DNA of 64,000 nucleotides from Calothrix sp. C42_A2020_038 (GCA_015272395.1 JACYLQ010000007.1:248001-312000); one strand, 5' to 3'. Counted from the first letter of the stretch, positions 38,303 to 48,817 are shown. Translations and numbers: made by a program. Notes: generated by a model from the letters alone, not told the origin.

Positions 38303-39190
38303 TTAAGTAGCATCTGTGCGCGCGAGTAATACAGGACAGGTAGCGTTAACGCGAACATAATCAGAAAGTGAAGCACCTAACAAACGGTCTAGGTCAACAA
38401 AGCTTTTAGCGATTGAAGGACGACGATCGGGCGAACCCATCAACAGCAAATCGATATTATGCTCGTCTGCCAAGCGACAAATTTCTTGTCCGGCTCGACC
38501 ACTGCTTGTAATAATCGCATCTTGGCCAGAACTACCACTACTCAAAAGACAACGAGCTTGTATACCATACTTTTTGGCTTCGGCAGCAGCAGCAGCTAAA
38601 ACAGGATTGTCTGCCGGATTTGGTTCAGGTTTATTTGATTTATTCAGCCATTCGGTATTAACATTGGCCAAAAATAACTCGGCGCCTTTTAGATCTTGCA
38701 TTAAGAACAAAGCTAGCTTCAAGCAGTGTTTTGCTGCATCCGAGTTGTCCATTGCGACCATAATTCGGTTAATCTTTTTGACATAAATGTCATCTTTAAC
38801 CAGTAGCATTGGACGTGAAGATAATTGAAAGACGTATTGACTAACAGAGTTAGATAAAATCGATTGTAATCGTTTGAGTCCACGTGAACCCATAATAATT
38901 AAATCTGCTTCGATTTCATCTGCTACTTGACAAACTACATCTTTTGGCTCACCTTGACGCAAAATTGAAGAAACTTGACTTGGGTCTAAGTTCAAATATT
39001 GAATTGCGTTTGCTAATATTTTGCCACCTTCTTCCCATTTAGCGGTCATTCCTTCCGCGCTAGTTTGAGGAGGTACTACGTGTAAAACGGTTACTTTCGC
39101 GCGCTTTGCAGCTGGTAAATCAACGAAAGTTTTGAGCATTTCTTCAGCGTGTCCCAATCCGGAGACAGCTAGCAATATTCTCTCGATCAT
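38303..39190 (-). CDS. tandem universal stress protein
   Basis: 295 residues forming two UspA domains (about 1-132 and 139-295). Each has the ATP-binding pattern: 'IIMGSRGLKRLQSILSNSVS' in the first and 'LLMGSPDRRPSIAKSF' in the second, where the glycine motif is less regular. Each begins with the short strand of the fold ('RILLAVSG', 'NRIMVAMDNS'). Usp proteins bind ATP or AMP and aid stress survival; the specific role is unknown. Single gene. Confidence 0.88.
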   Translation of the reverse strand: MIERILLAVSGLGHAEEMLKTFVDLPAAKRAKVTVLHVVPPQTSAEGMTAKWEEGGKILANAIQYLNLDPSQVSSILRQGEPKDVVCQVADEIEADLIIMGSRGLKRLQSILSNSVSQYVFQLSSRPMLLVKDDIYVKKINRIMVAMDNSDAAKHCLKLALFLMQDLKGAELFLANVNTEWLNKSNKPEPNPADNPVLAAAAAEAKKYGIQARCLLSSGSSGQDAIITSSGRAGQEICRLADEHNIDLLLMGSPDRRPSIAKSFVDLDRLLGASLSDYVRVNATCPVLLARTDAT

Positions 39191-39856
39191 TTTACTTGTC
39201 CACGTTCAGGTTTGGGAGCTAATAGTTATTAAAATACTTGGGTTTTACTTTGAGTAATTAACTTTGAATATCCCAAGTACTTTAGCAAGTTGGTTCGCGT
39301 AAATAGGCACTATCAATCAACAGTCAAAATCAAAATATTTTTAACTGTTAACCAATATCCATAGTTTATTATGTTAAATTTACGCAGGATGATTGTTGAT
39401 TTTGTTTAGTTCTAAGTCGATAGACCAGTCTAATTAGAGCAGTAAAGAGTGCTTTGTAAATACACTGTTATATCTATCTACTTACTTCTGAGTATACTCT
39501 ATTATTTTCTACTAATAAGTTTAACAATTGTTATCTAAGTTATTAGTCTTAATCTATATTTACCAATTTTAATTAATCAAAATTATATAATTTGTTGCAA
39601 TCTACGCGAAAAAATACATAAAATTAAATTTTGTAAAAAATAAACAGTAATTTTTCTATTTCTTAGTTACGACAATATTAACTTTTTTATAGATGGTTTT
39701 AATCTACAGCTATATTAATAATAATTAACGATACGATTGGATTCGTTTTTGTAAAATGTTGTAGAGACGTGTAAAACATCGCGTCTCTAAATCCAAACAT
39801 TTGACTTTTGATGTTACGCACGTAAAGCCTAACCTCCTTTCCTACGAGGAAAAAGA
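39191..39856. other. long AT-rich intergenic stretch
   Basis: No gene seen. A hairpin AGAGACG...CGTCTCT (39764-39788) belongs to the 'GACGCG/GAGACG' repeat type also seen at 12871 and 51335. The Usp promoter is presumably near 39200. Confidence 0.4.
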
Positions 39857-39924
39857 GTGGTTCATGCCATTAATTTTGGGGTGTTGGCTGGCAACACCCC
39901 AAAATTAATGATACAGACCAGTAG
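39857..39924. repeat. foldback MITE-like repeat, copy C (short form)
   Basis: A perfect 19-bp stem (39868-39886 with 39892-39910) with a 5-base loop; total element about 68 bp. Its ends GTGGTTCATGCCATTAATTT and the inverse of ATTAATGATACAGACCAGTAG match the termini of the longer copy at 43708-43837. It lies just after prlC (minus strand) and may serve as terminator. Confidence 0.7.
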
Positions 39925-39933
39925 GGCAGGCAA

Positions 39934-42039
39934 TTAGGCTGCTGCGGGTATTAAACCGTTGTGGCGTAGTAAAGGTTCGGTGCTAGGTTCGCGTCCTCGG
40001 AAGTTTTTGAATACTTCCATTGGGTGTTTGCTTCCACCTAATGCAAGTACGGTTTCGCGGTAGCGTTTTCCGGTGTTTTTTACGGCTTCTTCGTTTTCTA
40101 GACCAGCTTCTTCAAATGCAGCAAAAGCGTCTGCACTTAATACTTCTGCCCATTTGTAACTGTAGTAACCGGATGCATATCCACCAGCAAATATGTGACT
40201 AAAGGCACATAAAAAAGCATCTTCAGGTAAAGGTGGAATAACAGTGGTTGTTTTGGCTATACGGGCGCGAACATCTTTCGCTTTTTCCTGACCACCAGGG
40301 CGATAGCTGTTGTGAAGTTCTAAATCTACCAAGCTAAAGTGGACTTGGCGAAGTGTTGCAGTACCGCTCATGTAGTTCTTGGCGGCCAGTAGCTTTTGGT
40401 AGTAATGTTCTGGTAAAGTTTCGCCTGTTTCGTAGTGTTTAGCCATGCCGAACAAAGTTGGACGTTCGTAACACCAGTTTTCCATAAATTGGCTAGGTAA
40501 TTCTACAGCATCCCATTCAACGTTATTAATACCTGCCGCGCTTACGTAATCGACTTTAGTAAGCATGTGGTGTAACCCGTGTCCAAACTCGTGGAATAAA
40601 GTTTCGACTTCGTTGAATGTCATTAGACTGGGTTTACCGTCGATGGGTGGAGTTTGGTTACAAACCAGATATGCCACAGGTAAACGAGTTGTGGTTGTAC
40701 CATTTTGATTTAACTTTGCTCGATTAATACAAGTATCCATCCAGGCGCCACCGCGTTTTTCAGCAGGACGACTATATGGGTCAAGGTAGAAGTAGGCAAT
40801 GGGAGTACCTGTATCATCAGCAATTTGGAAGTAACGGACATCAGGATGCCAAACAGGTGCTTGTCCATCTGCTGGAGTGACAGTTACACTAAACAATCGT
40901 TTTACTAACCCAAATAAACCATCGAGAACTTGAGGAAGTGGGAAGTAAGGACGCAGTTCTTCAGCAGTAAAGTTGAACTTAGCTTCGCGCTGACGTTCTG
41001 CCCAAAAGCCAATATCCCAATGTTTTAAGTCTGATGCTTCTACGGCGCCTTTTGATGCTGCAAATGCTTTGAGTTCTTCAAGTTCTTTAACTGCTGCATC
41101 GTAACTAGCTGCACGCAATTCTTCGAGTAATTTTTCTACCGCTTCAACATTCGGCGCCATCTTACTCTTTAAACTAACTTCAGCATAGTTCTTATAAGCG
41201 AGTAACTGTGCTTGCTCTTGACGTAATTCTAAAATACGCTCAATAAGGGGATTATTATCTAACTCACCTGAAGACGCGCGCGTCACAAAAGCTTTGTATA
41301 CTTTTTCACGCAAATCACGACGAGTACTATGCTGTAAAAATGGTCCATAACTAGGAAAATCTAGTGTGATCACCCAAGGACCATCTTCTGGTGTCGCATT
41401 GTCATCACCACCTGCACGCGCAGCTTGGGCAGCAAGACTTACCAAACTAGCAGGTAAACCATCGATTTCATCTTTAGTTGTTAGTTTTAAGCTAAAAGCT
41501 TTGGTCGCATCGAGAACATGGTTAGAGAACTTTGTCGATAGTTCTGCTAACTCCATCTGATTTGTGTTGAAACGCTCGCGTGCTTCACCTTCCAAACCAA
41601 TACCAGATAGTTCTGCATCACGAATCGCTGACTCAACAATACGTTTTTGTGCAAGTTCCAGCTTTGACCAAGTGTCACTGTCACGAAGCGCTTTGAATGC
41701 ATTATATATAGGTTGACTTTGGCTAAGTTTGTTTGAAAACTGAACCACTTGGGGTTGAACGCTTTCGTAAGCTTCACGCAATTCATTACTATTTTTCACA
41801 CCCATAAGGTGACTTACGGCGCCCCAAGTCCAGTACAAACGTTCAGTAATCTTTTCCAACGGTTCAACCAAACCACTCCAAGTTGGCTCAACATTTTTTT
41901 CCAACTTGGTCAGTTCTGTATCAAGTTCGGTTATCAACTCAGTTACTGCTGGTACGACATGTTCGGGTTTAATTTCTGCAAATGGAGGTAAACCAGAACC
42001 TTTCAGTAAAGGATTATTCGGTATGGTTACTGCACTCAT
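39934..42039 (-). CDS. M3 family oligopeptidase (oligopeptidase A-like)
   Basis: A 701-residue zinc peptidase that trims short peptides in the cytoplasm, such as released signal peptides. The active site is 'LFHEFGHGLHHMLTKV' (HEXXH) with the third-ligand Glu downstream in 'GINNVEWDAVELPSQFMENW'. The N-terminus 'NPLLKGSGLPPFAEIKPEHV' and the length fit the PrlC/OpdA branch. It starts at ATG 42039, 141 bases from the next gene. Confidence 0.93.
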   Translation of the reverse strand: MSAVTIPNNPLLKGSGLPPFAEIKPEHVVPAVTELITELDTELTKLEKNVEPTWSGLVEPLEKITERLYWTWGAVSHLMGVKNSNELREAYESVQPQVVQFSNKLSQSQPIYNAFKALRDSDTWSKLELAQKRIVESAIRDAELSGIGLEGEARERFNTNQMELAELSTKFSNHVLDATKAFSLKLTTKDEIDGLPASLVSLAAQAARAGGDDNATPEDGPWVITLDFPSYGPFLQHSTRRDLREKVYKAFVTRASSGELDNNPLIERILELRQEQAQLLAYKNYAEVSLKSKMAPNVEAVEKLLEELRAASYDAAVKELEELKAFAASKGAVEASDLKHWDIGFWAERQREAKFNFTAEELRPYFPLPQVLDGLFGLVKRLFSVTVTPADGQAPVWHPDVRYFQIADDTGTPIAYFYLDPYSRPAEKRGGAWMDTCINRAKLNQNGTTTTRLPVAYLVCNQTPPIDGKPSLMTFNEVETLFHEFGHGLHHMLTKVDYVSAAGINNVEWDAVELPSQFMENWCYERPTLFGMAKHYETGETLPEHYYQKLLAAKNYMSGTATLRQVHFSLVDLELHNSYRPGGQEKAKDVRARIAKTTTVIPPLPEDAFLCAFSHIFAGGYASGYYSYKWAEVLSADAFAAFEEAGLENEEAVKNTGKRYRETVLALGGSKHPMEVFKNFRGREPSTEPLLRHNGLIPAAA

Positions 42040-42179
42040 AAGTTTTGTGTGAGACGCTGTTGAAGCTGAAAATCAATTATTCTTATAATGTAACGATTGC
42101 GTCAGCTTTTTTGAATCACCAGATATCCGAACTAAGTTTCGTACCAGCATTAGAACTTTGCACTCACGTAATTATTCTA

Positions 42180-43313
42180 TTACTTAGAACTATTTTTACG
42201 AGCAACACCTTCCCCAAAAATATTAATCTCCCCTTTTTGGTTAATGCTGATCTTACTGTTAGGCAAATTGCGTTTTGTCAAAGTCCTAACTAAATTAACT
42301 GTCTGTCCCGACTTATCAACTTGAGGAATTCCGGTTTTATCTAATCGAATAGAAGTAATTTTACCCGATATAAAATCACCATCTTGGTTTAGCTTCGCGT
42401 CTAAAATCAGTGAATCCCCTTTTGCACCAGTTGTTGAGAATGTTTTGTATCCTAGAAAGTTGCCAAGTGAATAAGCAATAAGTTTACCTTTGTATACTTC
42501 CATCGCACGGGGGACATGTGGACCGTGACCCAAAATTAAGTCAGCACCTGCATCTACCATGCTGCGTGCAAATAAAATTGAGTTACCTCGATTTTCTCCG
42601 TAGAAGTACTCGGTTTGGTTACGAATATTAAGCGCATCATTACCTTCAGCCCCGACATGCATTGAGACAATAACTATCTTAGCTTTTTGTTGTGCTTGCT
42701 TGACGAGTGCTTTACCTTTTTCAATATCCTGAACTGTATTGCAATAACTGTAAAAACAAAACCCGATCCAAGCAACAGGAATGTTTTTGACTTTAGTATA
42801 AAGAATCTGGTTTTTGGCGCCAACCGTTTTCACCCCAACAGCGTTCAAATTCTTAATTGTATCTTGAAACCCAACCTGACCAAAATCCATAGAGTGATTG
42901 TTTGCTACACTCATCACATCAAAGCCAACCTGTGAAAAAAGCTTTGCATATTCTGGTGGAGAACGAAACGCAAACACCATTCCTCGACTTGTGTCTTTAG
43001 TACTGTAAGGGTGGTTAGTTAAAGTACTTTCATAATTACCAAATAGGATATCTGAATTTTTCAGTTGATCTCGAACAGCTTGAGGAAAAAGCTGATTTGG
43101 GTTTCTGGGAAGACGATAATCTGGAAAATTGGTTCCAGCAACAATATCTCCAACAGCCTTGATAGTAATATACTCTGGTTTATTGTTTGAATTGTTTGAT
43201 ACTTTGACGCTTGAACTTACATTGGGATTAGCCAGATATAATGATGAAGGCTGTAATGCTAAAAATAATGTTCCTACCAAACTAATTAAGATTTGATATT
43301 TTAAATATTTCAT
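42180..43313 (-). CDS. CapA family protein
   Basis: A 377-residue exported protein with an N-terminal hydrophobic segment (about 7-28) and a CapA-type metallophosphatase-like domain: 'IKAVGDIVAG', 'ILFGNYESTL', 'SVANNHSMDFG', 'GHGPHVPRAMEVYKGKLI', 'YSLGNFLGY'. The family is named for poly-gamma-glutamate capsule synthesis, but in cyanobacteria the role is not established. No other capsule genes adjoin. Confidence 0.85.
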   Translation of the reverse strand: MKYLKYQILISLVGTLFLALQPSSLYLANPNVSSSVKVSNNSNNKPEYITIKAVGDIVAGTNFPDYRLPRNPNQLFPQAVRDQLKNSDILFGNYESTLTNHPYSTKDTSRGMVFAFRSPPEYAKLFSQVGFDVMSVANNHSMDFGQVGFQDTIKNLNAVGVKTVGAKNQILYTKVKNIPVAWIGFCFYSYCNTVQDIEKGKALVKQAQQKAKIVIVSMHVGAEGNDALNIRNQTEYFYGENRGNSILFARSMVDAGADLILGHGPHVPRAMEVYKGKLIAYSLGNFLGYKTFSTTGAKGDSLILDAKLNQDGDFISGKITSIRLDKTGIPQVDKSGQTVNLVRTLTKRNLPNSKISINQKGEINIFGEGVARKNSSK

Positions 43314-43707
43314 AAATACATTTAATTTTTATAGCCTTTATTTTAGAAAACACTCATAACTTGTTACTTTCCGGAATCACTATTAGTAGATAACCAAAAT
43401 TTATAATCTTCATCAACTGCTTTCCCTCTTCTATACTTGGAAGAGGAGAAAATTTTTGCATATTGTGAACAGATAATTAGTCAGTTTTACTTCTAAACGA
43501 ATTGAATCTTGATTAAGATTTTATTTAACTAATTTGCAATACGGCTGAGTAAAGATACGTATATTCGCTACATTGAATAAAATTCCCGACAAGTTTTATT
43601 CTTTAGAATTTATTAGTGGCGCTTACCCTGCAAGCTCAACTTGATGAAACCTTTCGTTATCGTCACCAAGTAACTAAACGAGAATGTAAAGCAAACTTAA
43701 GTTGAGA
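43314..43707. other. intergenic with possible gene scrap
   Basis: Mostly AT-rich. A 29-codon frame from GTG 43616 to 43705 reads protein-like ('LTLQAQLDETFRYRHQVTKR') and ends at the border of the MITE-like element. It may be a truncated gene remnant; I cannot name it. Confidence 0.3.
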
Positions 43708-43837
43708 CTAGTGGTTCATGTCATTAATTTTGGATTGTTGTGAACCAGGCAGGAAAGCCTGTTCTATTGTTCAAGCAGGGATGCCTAAACCACAAGAAAT
43801 TATTCATACCACCAAAACTGATGACACAAACCACTAG
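43708..43837. repeat. MITE-like repeat, copy A (130 bp)
   Basis: The termini CTAGTGGTTCATGTCATTAA and the inverse of GATGACACAAACCACTAG agree at about 22 of 26 positions as inverted repeats. The interior (CAGGCAGGAAAGCCTGTTCTA and 'ATTATTCATACCAC') is shared, inverted, with copy B at 55528-55668. No coding capacity. Confidence 0.72.
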
Positions 43838-43921
43838 AGTAGATGGAGAAAAGTGTTCTGTGTTTTTTGTGACAGAATAGAAATAGTCTTTATCGTAAAA
43901 ATAACTAAATAAAAATATTAG

Positions 43922-45268
43922 TTGAATACACAAGCAATGTTAAGTATATCTGTTAGTAGAAATTTACCACATTCACCAAGATTATTAACTTCATTACCAG
44001 GACCACGCGCAAAAGCTTTGGTAGAGCGTGACCATGCTGTGACATCACCTTCATATACCCGTGACTATCCGCTCGTAGTTGCACGAGGTGAAGGCTGTAT
44101 GGTCGAAGATGTTGACGGTAATGTGTTTCTTGATATGACGGCAGGTATTGCAGTTACTTCAACTGGTCATTGTCATCCAGAGGTTGTACGCGCGATTCAA
44201 GACCAATCAGCAAATTTACTACATATGTCAGGTACTGATTTTTACTATCAGCCAATGATTGAGTTGGCTGAAATGTTAGCAGAACTGTCACCCTTACCTC
44301 ATTCTCTGCTTGGTGGAGAAGGGATAAGATATAAAGCAAAGGTGTTTTTTAGTAATTCCGGCACCGAGTCGAATGAAGGCGCCATCAAACTCGCACGTTA
44401 TTATACAAAACGTAATTCAGTAGTAGCATTTTTAGGTGCCTTTCATGGACGCACTTATGGGGCAATGTCACTAACTGCTTCTAAAACAGTACAGAGAGCA
44501 AAATTTGGTTCTTTACTTCCCGGAGTCACTCATATACCCTACGGTACCCATGCCAGTTTAGATTATTTAGAAAACCAACTATTTACAACAATGCTACCAC
44601 CCGATGAAGTGGCAGCAATAATAGTAGAACCGATACAAGGGGAAGGTGGTTATATAGTTCCAGAAGATGGGTTTTTACAGCGCATTCGTGAGATATGTGA
44701 TCAACACAATATTTTGATGGTTGTTGATGAAGTTCAGTCAGGAATGGGACGAACTGGTAAGTTATTTGCTATCGAACATTGGAATGTGGCACCGGATATT
44801 ATTACAACAGCAAAAGGTATTGCTAGCGGTTTGCCTTTGGGTGCAATTATCGCCCGCGCAGAAATTATGACATGGAAACCAGGTTCTCACGCTACTACAT
44901 TTGGAGGCAACCCGGTTGCATGTGCAGCTGGTATTGCTACGCTACGATTACTTGTTAGAGAGTTAATGGATAATGCGACTCAAATGGGAGAATTATTACA
45001 AGCTGGTTTATTAAAATTACATCAGCGCTACGGTCGAATTTCCAAACCGCGCGGCAAAGGATTAATGGTAGCAGTAGATGTATTAGATACAGAAGGCAAT
45101 CTCAGTAAACAAGCGCGCGATAGCATTGTGAATCAAGCGTTTCATCGCGGATTGTTATTACTAGGTTGCGGTCAGGCTGCAATTCGCTTCTGTCCACCAT
45201 TGGTTATTGATAGCGAACAAATTCAAGTCGCTCTTGATATCATTGATGATATTGTAGCATCTTACTAA
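43922..45268 (+). CDS. class III aminotransferase (acetylornithine/GABA type)
   Basis: A 448-residue PLP enzyme of fold type I. Motifs: 'DVDGNVFLDMTAGIAVTSTG', 'SNSGTESNEGAIKLARYYT', 'AFHGRTYGAMSLTASK', 'PIQGEGGY', 'VVDEVQSGMGRTGK' and the PLP lysine in 'TTAKGIASGLPLGAI'. It belongs to the omega-amino-acid group, so it could act on GABA, ornithine, 5-aminovalerate or 2-aminoadipate. The DUF1338 gene begins 16 bases later, suggesting lysine-type catabolism. It starts with TTG 43922 or the ATG at 43937. Confidence 0.88.
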   Translation: MNTQAMLSISVSRNLPHSPRLLTSLPGPRAKALVERDHAVTSPSYTRDYPLVVARGEGCMVEDVDGNVFLDMTAGIAVTSTGHCHPEVVRAIQDQSANLLHMSGTDFYYQPMIELAEMLAELSPLPHSLLGGEGIRYKAKVFFSNSGTESNEGAIKLARYYTKRNSVVAFLGAFHGRTYGAMSLTASKTVQRAKFGSLLPGVTHIPYGTHASLDYLENQLFTTMLPPDEVAAIIVEPIQGEGGYIVPEDGFLQRIREICDQHNILMVVDEVQSGMGRTGKLFAIEHWNVAPDIITTAKGIASGLPLGAIIARAEIMTWKPGSHATTFGGNPVACAAGIATLRLLVRELMDNATQMGELLQAGLLKLHQRYGRISKPRGKGLMVAVDVLDTEGNLSKQARDSIVNQAFHRGLLLLGCGQAAIRFCPPLVIDSEQIQVALDIIDDIVASY

Positions 45269-45284
45269 GTATTATTACTTGCTT

Positions 45285-46199
45285 ATGATCTACCCCATAG
45301 AAATTAGCAATTTTTGGAACACGCTTTGGCAAGAATACTTAACTAGAGTTAGCTATGCGCGTGTATATCAAGATATGGTAACAAAAGCACATGGAACAGT
45401 CGCAAATGACCATATTGCATTTCGTTCTCTTCGCCTAGATATTGATACTAATAAAGGAAAAGTTAATCTAGGTATTAAGTTATTTGAACCCATATTACAT
45501 CTATTGAGTTACGAAGCAGTAGATGAATACTTTTTTGCCAATCATCTTTATGCCCGTTACTATCGTCATCCTCAGCAAGAAGAATATGATTTGCCTAAGC
45601 TATTTATTAGTGAATTAATTGTAGAAGAATTACCAACAGATATTGCTGGATTGATTACTCGTACAGTTCAAAATGCTAACTTCGATTATTTTCTTAACTT
45701 TGGATTTGAGCCAGTAACCAATCAGAACATTTTTACTAATCCAACAAAAATATTTACCCGTCCCTGGCAACCTCCTTACCGTTCAGTGGTGGAAACAGTA
45801 AATCAAGTTAGTCAATATGGCGCCTGGGTACTTCTGCACGGATATAGTGTTAATCACTTCACTGGATATGTTAACCGTCAAAATACTCCACTGTATAGAG
45901 ATATTGAGTCAACAGCGGACGCTTTGGCTAATTTAGGTGTTCCAATGAAAGCTGAAATTGAAGGTGAGCGTAGTGTTGGTTTACGACAAACAGCAACCCA
46001 AGCTGTAACAGAACTTGTCAAAGTCCGAGATGATGAAAGCAACCAAGAGATTTTAATACCTTGGACTTACGCTTACTATGAAATCGCCGAGCGTTTTACT
46101 ATAGAAATTGAAGGTAAACAATTACTGTTCGATGGTTTCCTTGGCGCTAATGCCAAACAGTTATTTGAAATGACGCGGGTTAATTCCACCACTAGGTAA
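45285..46199 (+). CDS. DUF1338 protein, 2-oxoadipate dioxygenase/decarboxylase-like
   Basis: A 304-residue member of DUF1338, the family of HglS (YdcJ), which converts 2-oxoadipate to D-2-hydroxyglutarate using Fe(II) and O2 in Pseudomonas lysine degradation. Candidate metal ligands are His43 in 'NDHIAFRSLRLD', His in 'LHGYSVNHFTGY' and a late Glu. ATG 45285 is chosen; TTG 45279 is in frame. It is tightly linked to an aminotransferase that could supply 2-oxoadipate. The pathway is inference. Confidence 0.85.
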   Translation: MIYPIEISNFWNTLWQEYLTRVSYARVYQDMVTKAHGTVANDHIAFRSLRLDIDTNKGKVNLGIKLFEPILHLLSYEAVDEYFFANHLYARYYRHPQQEEYDLPKLFISELIVEELPTDIAGLITRTVQNANFDYFLNFGFEPVTNQNIFTNPTKIFTRPWQPPYRSVVETVNQVSQYGAWVLLHGYSVNHFTGYVNRQNTPLYRDIESTADALANLGVPMKAEIEGERSVGLRQTATQAVTELVKVRDDESNQEILIPWTYAYYEIAERFTIEIEGKQLLFDGFLGANAKQLFEMTRVNSTTR

Positions 46200-46290
46200 C
46201 ACACTACTCTCCTACCGATAAAGGGGAGATGGCGCCAAAAAACGTTAATATAGGAGAGAGCTATTTTGCTAAAACAAGGATGCTACTAAC

Positions 46291-47079
46291 GTGTTATCTA
46301 CACTCCTAGCCGACTTTCGCATTATATTCGAGCGTGACCCAGCAGCACGCAACTGGTTAGAAGTTTTATTTTGTTACCCTGGTTTACAAGCACTGCTCTT
46401 TCATCGAATTGCACATAGATTATATCTAATTAATCTTCCTTTCATTCCGCGCTTTATTTCACACATTGCTCGATTTTTAACTGGCATTGAGATTCATCCA
46501 GGTGCCACCATCGGACAAGGTGTATTTATTGATCACGGTATGGGTGTAGTCATTGGAGAGACAGCAATCATAGGTAATTACGCACTAATTTATCAGGGTG
46601 TTACCCTTGGTGGTACTGGTAAGCAAAGCGGGAAACGTCACCCCACTTTAGGCGAAAACGTTGTTGTCGGTACAGGCGCCAAAGTTTTAGGTAATATCGA
46701 GATAGGTAGCAATGTCCGTATCGGTGCCGGTTCGGTTGTACTGCGTGATGTTCCCTCTGATTGTACTGTAGTAGGTATTCCCGGACGTATTGTTTATCGC
46801 TCCGGTGTGCGTGTAGACCCACTAGAACATGCTAGTTTGCCAGACGCTGAAGCTCAAGTAATTCGAGCATTGGTAGACAAAATAGAGCAATTAGAGCAAC
46901 AAGTAAATGAGTTGCGCCAAGCACAGCAAAAAGATTTAGTGCCAGATAGAATTCCTGCATTTGCATTCGCAGGTAGAATTAATCATCAAAATTTTGATGA
47001 TTCTATCACTGAGATTGGTGATTACTGTCATCTAAAGAATAAAGTAATCGAAGAATTTCTCGACGGCTCAGGAATTTAA
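46291..47079 (+). CDS. cysE: serine O-acetyltransferase
   Basis: Forms O-acetylserine for cysteine synthesis. 262 residues: an N-terminal helical part ('[20 protein letters not shown]') and a left-handed beta-helix of hexapeptide repeats with the catalytic '[17 protein letters not shown]' and '[14 protein letters not shown]'. A C-terminal coiled-coil-like extension after about residue 185 ([15 protein letters not shown]) is usual in cyanobacterial CysE. The start is GTG 46291. Confidence 0.93.
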   Translation: MLSTLLADFRIIFERDPAARNWLEVLFCYPGLQALLFHRIAHRLYLINLPFIPRFISHIARFLTGIEIHPGATIGQGVFIDHGMGVVIGETAIIGNYALIYQGVTLGGTGKQSGKRHPTLGENVVVGTGAKVLGNIEIGSNVRIGAGSVVLRDVPSDCTVVGIPGRIVYRSGVRVDPLEHASLPDAEAQVIRALVDKIEQLEQQVNELRQAQQKDLVPDRIPAFAFAGRINHQNFDDSITEIGDYCHLKNKVIEEFLDGSGI

Positions 47080-47147
47080 TTTTACTATCTTGTTTTCGAG
47101 CAAAGTGCTTTGCTTGGAAACACATATTTAAATTTAGCTTTATTGCC

Positions 47148-47187
47148 TTAACTTCTCCCAAGTGCTTCTAGCCGTGGGAGAAGTTAA
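47148..47187 (+). terminator. terminator-like hairpin after cysE
   Basis: Perfect 13-bp stem TTAACTTCTCCCA (47148-47160) / TGGGAGAAGTTAA (47175-47187), 14-base loop. It lacks a T-run. The rest of 47080-47428 holds no gene; GGTGGTGAGACTGGTGGTGAG (47240s) is a short direct repeat. Confidence 0.55.
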
Positions 47188-47428
47188 CTCATTTATTAAA
47201 GCTACCTTTGATGTGGAATAGAAGCTACTTTTGTGGCACTGGTGGTGAGACTGGTGGTGAGAATATTATACAGCATTGTTACCAAAATCATATACCATTG
47301 CCTATAGACTTTTTTGGCAAAGCGAGTTACTAATATTACTCAACTGAGTTATAACCACTTTTGACCTGTTGACCATCAGGGAAAAACACATTCGCAACTT
47401 ACTCAAAATCCTCTTAACCCTTACTCCC

Positions 47429-48178
47429 ATGAAACCATTTTTGTTTGTTACTGACTTAGATAACACCCTCGTGGGTGACGATGCTCAACTAGTACTATTG
47501 AACCAAATATTAGCCCAACATCGTCAAAATTATGGTAGTAAGATAGTTTATGCCACAGGGCGTTCACCTGTACTATACAGAGAACTAAAAGAAGAGAAAA
47601 ATCTGATTGATCCTGATGCATTGGTTGTTTCTGTAGGAACAGAAATTTATTTTGATAATAGCGAAAGTCCTGATGCGTCTTGGTCTGAGGTGCTTTCACG
47701 TGGTTGGAATCGTGACTTAGTGGTGAAAGCAGCAGAAAAATTTCCGGAGTTAGTTCCTCAACCTCAGACAGAGCAGCGCCCATTCAAGGTAAGTTTTTTT
47801 TTGAAAGAGGAACTATCAGAAAAAATTTTGCCACAACTTGATTCAGAGTTGCAAAAATATGCTTTAAATATAAAGTTAATCTATAGTAGTGGGATTGACC
47901 TTGACATTGTGCCGAGCGACAGCGATAAAGGTCAAGCAGTACAGTTTCTACGTCAAAAGTGGGAATTTGTATCTGAACAAACTATTGTATGTGGAGATTC
48001 GGGTAACGATATATCCTTATTTGCTGCTGGAAAGGAACGGGGAATTCTTGTAGGGAATGCGCGCCCGGAGTTGCTACAGTGGTACAGTCAAAATCGCACT
48101 GATTATCGTTATTTGGCTTCTAGTTATTGTGCTGGTGGAATTATTGAAGGCTTGAAACATTTTGGTTTCTTAGAATGA
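47429..48178 (+). CDS. sucrose-phosphate phosphatase
   Basis: Removes phosphate from sucrose-6F-phosphate, the last step of sucrose synthesis. 249 residues, HAD superfamily. Motif I '[12 protein letters not shown]', motif II 'YATGRSP', motif III Lys in the 'DSDKGQAV' region and motif IV '[12 protein letters not shown]'. ATG 47429 fits the family ('[14 protein letters not shown]'); the frame's 20 extra residues do not. It overlaps ruvA by four bases (ATGA), a translationally coupled pair with no obvious metabolic link. Confidence 0.92.
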   Translation: MKPFLFVTDLDNTLVGDDAQLVLLNQILAQHRQNYGSKIVYATGRSPVLYRELKEEKNLIDPDALVVSVGTEIYFDNSESPDASWSEVLSRGWNRDLVVKAAEKFPELVPQPQTEQRPFKVSFFLKEELSEKILPQLDSELQKYALNIKLIYSSGIDLDIVPSDSDKGQAVQFLRQKWEFVSEQTIVCGDSGNDISLFAAGKERGILVGNARPELLQWYSQNRTDYRYLASSYCAGGIIEGLKHFGFLE

Positions 48179-48804
48179 TTAGTTATCTTAAAGGTCTCGT
48201 TGCTAATATTCAAAGCAGTGGTAATCGTCATGTTCTCACCCTAGAGGTGAATTGCATGGGATATGATTTGCTTGTTCCGGGAAAGTTAGCGAAACAGTTA
48301 CCCGGTTCAGGTGAAAGTGTTCAAATTTTCACTCATTATCAAGTTCGTGAAGAAGTACCACTGCTTTATGGGTTTGGTTCTCCAGCAGAACGCGATTTAT
48401 TTCGGCATTTGTTGAGTGTAAGTGGGATAGGCGCCGCATTAGCAATAGCATTAATTGATACTTTAGAAGTACCTGAGTTAGTGCAGGCAATTGTTACAGC
48501 AAATGTACAATTGATTATTCAGGCACCTGGTGTTGGTAAGAAAACAGCAGAAAGGATTTGCTTGGAACTCAAAAGTAAATTAATTGAGTGGCGCAAAACC
48601 GCAGGCTTTTTCGTTGCTACCGAAGGTCCAGCACCGAGTATTCTTGAAGAAGTGCAAAGTACACTACTAGCACTTGGTTATACGGCAGGTGAGGTTAGCC
48701 ATGCTTTACATTATGTGAGCGAAGATATTGGACTTCCTAAAGATGCATTTGTAGAAGACTGGATACGACAAGCGATAGCACATCTTAGTAGTACTGAAGT
48801 TTAA
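48175..48804 (+). CDS. ruvA: Holliday junction helicase subunit RuvA
   Basis: Binds Holliday junctions as tetramers and loads RuvB. 209 residues: an OB-fold N-domain ('[20 protein letters not shown]'), a helix-hairpin-helix domain ('[15 protein letters not shown]' and '[17 protein letters not shown]') and the C-terminal RuvB-contacting domain after about 150 ('[16 protein letters not shown]'). It begins within the stop of the spp gene. Confidence 0.96.
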   Translation: MISYLKGLVANIQSSGNRHVLTLEVNCMGYDLLVPGKLAKQLPGSGESVQIFTHYQVREEVPLLYGFGSPAERDLFRHLLSVSGIGAALAIALIDTLEVPELVQAIVTANVQLIIQAPGVGKKTAERICLELKSKLIEWRKTAGFFVATEGPAPSILEEVQSTLLALGYTAGEVSHALHYVSEDIGLPKDAFVEDWIRQAIAHLSSTEV

Positions 48805-48817
48805 GGATTTTAGATTA

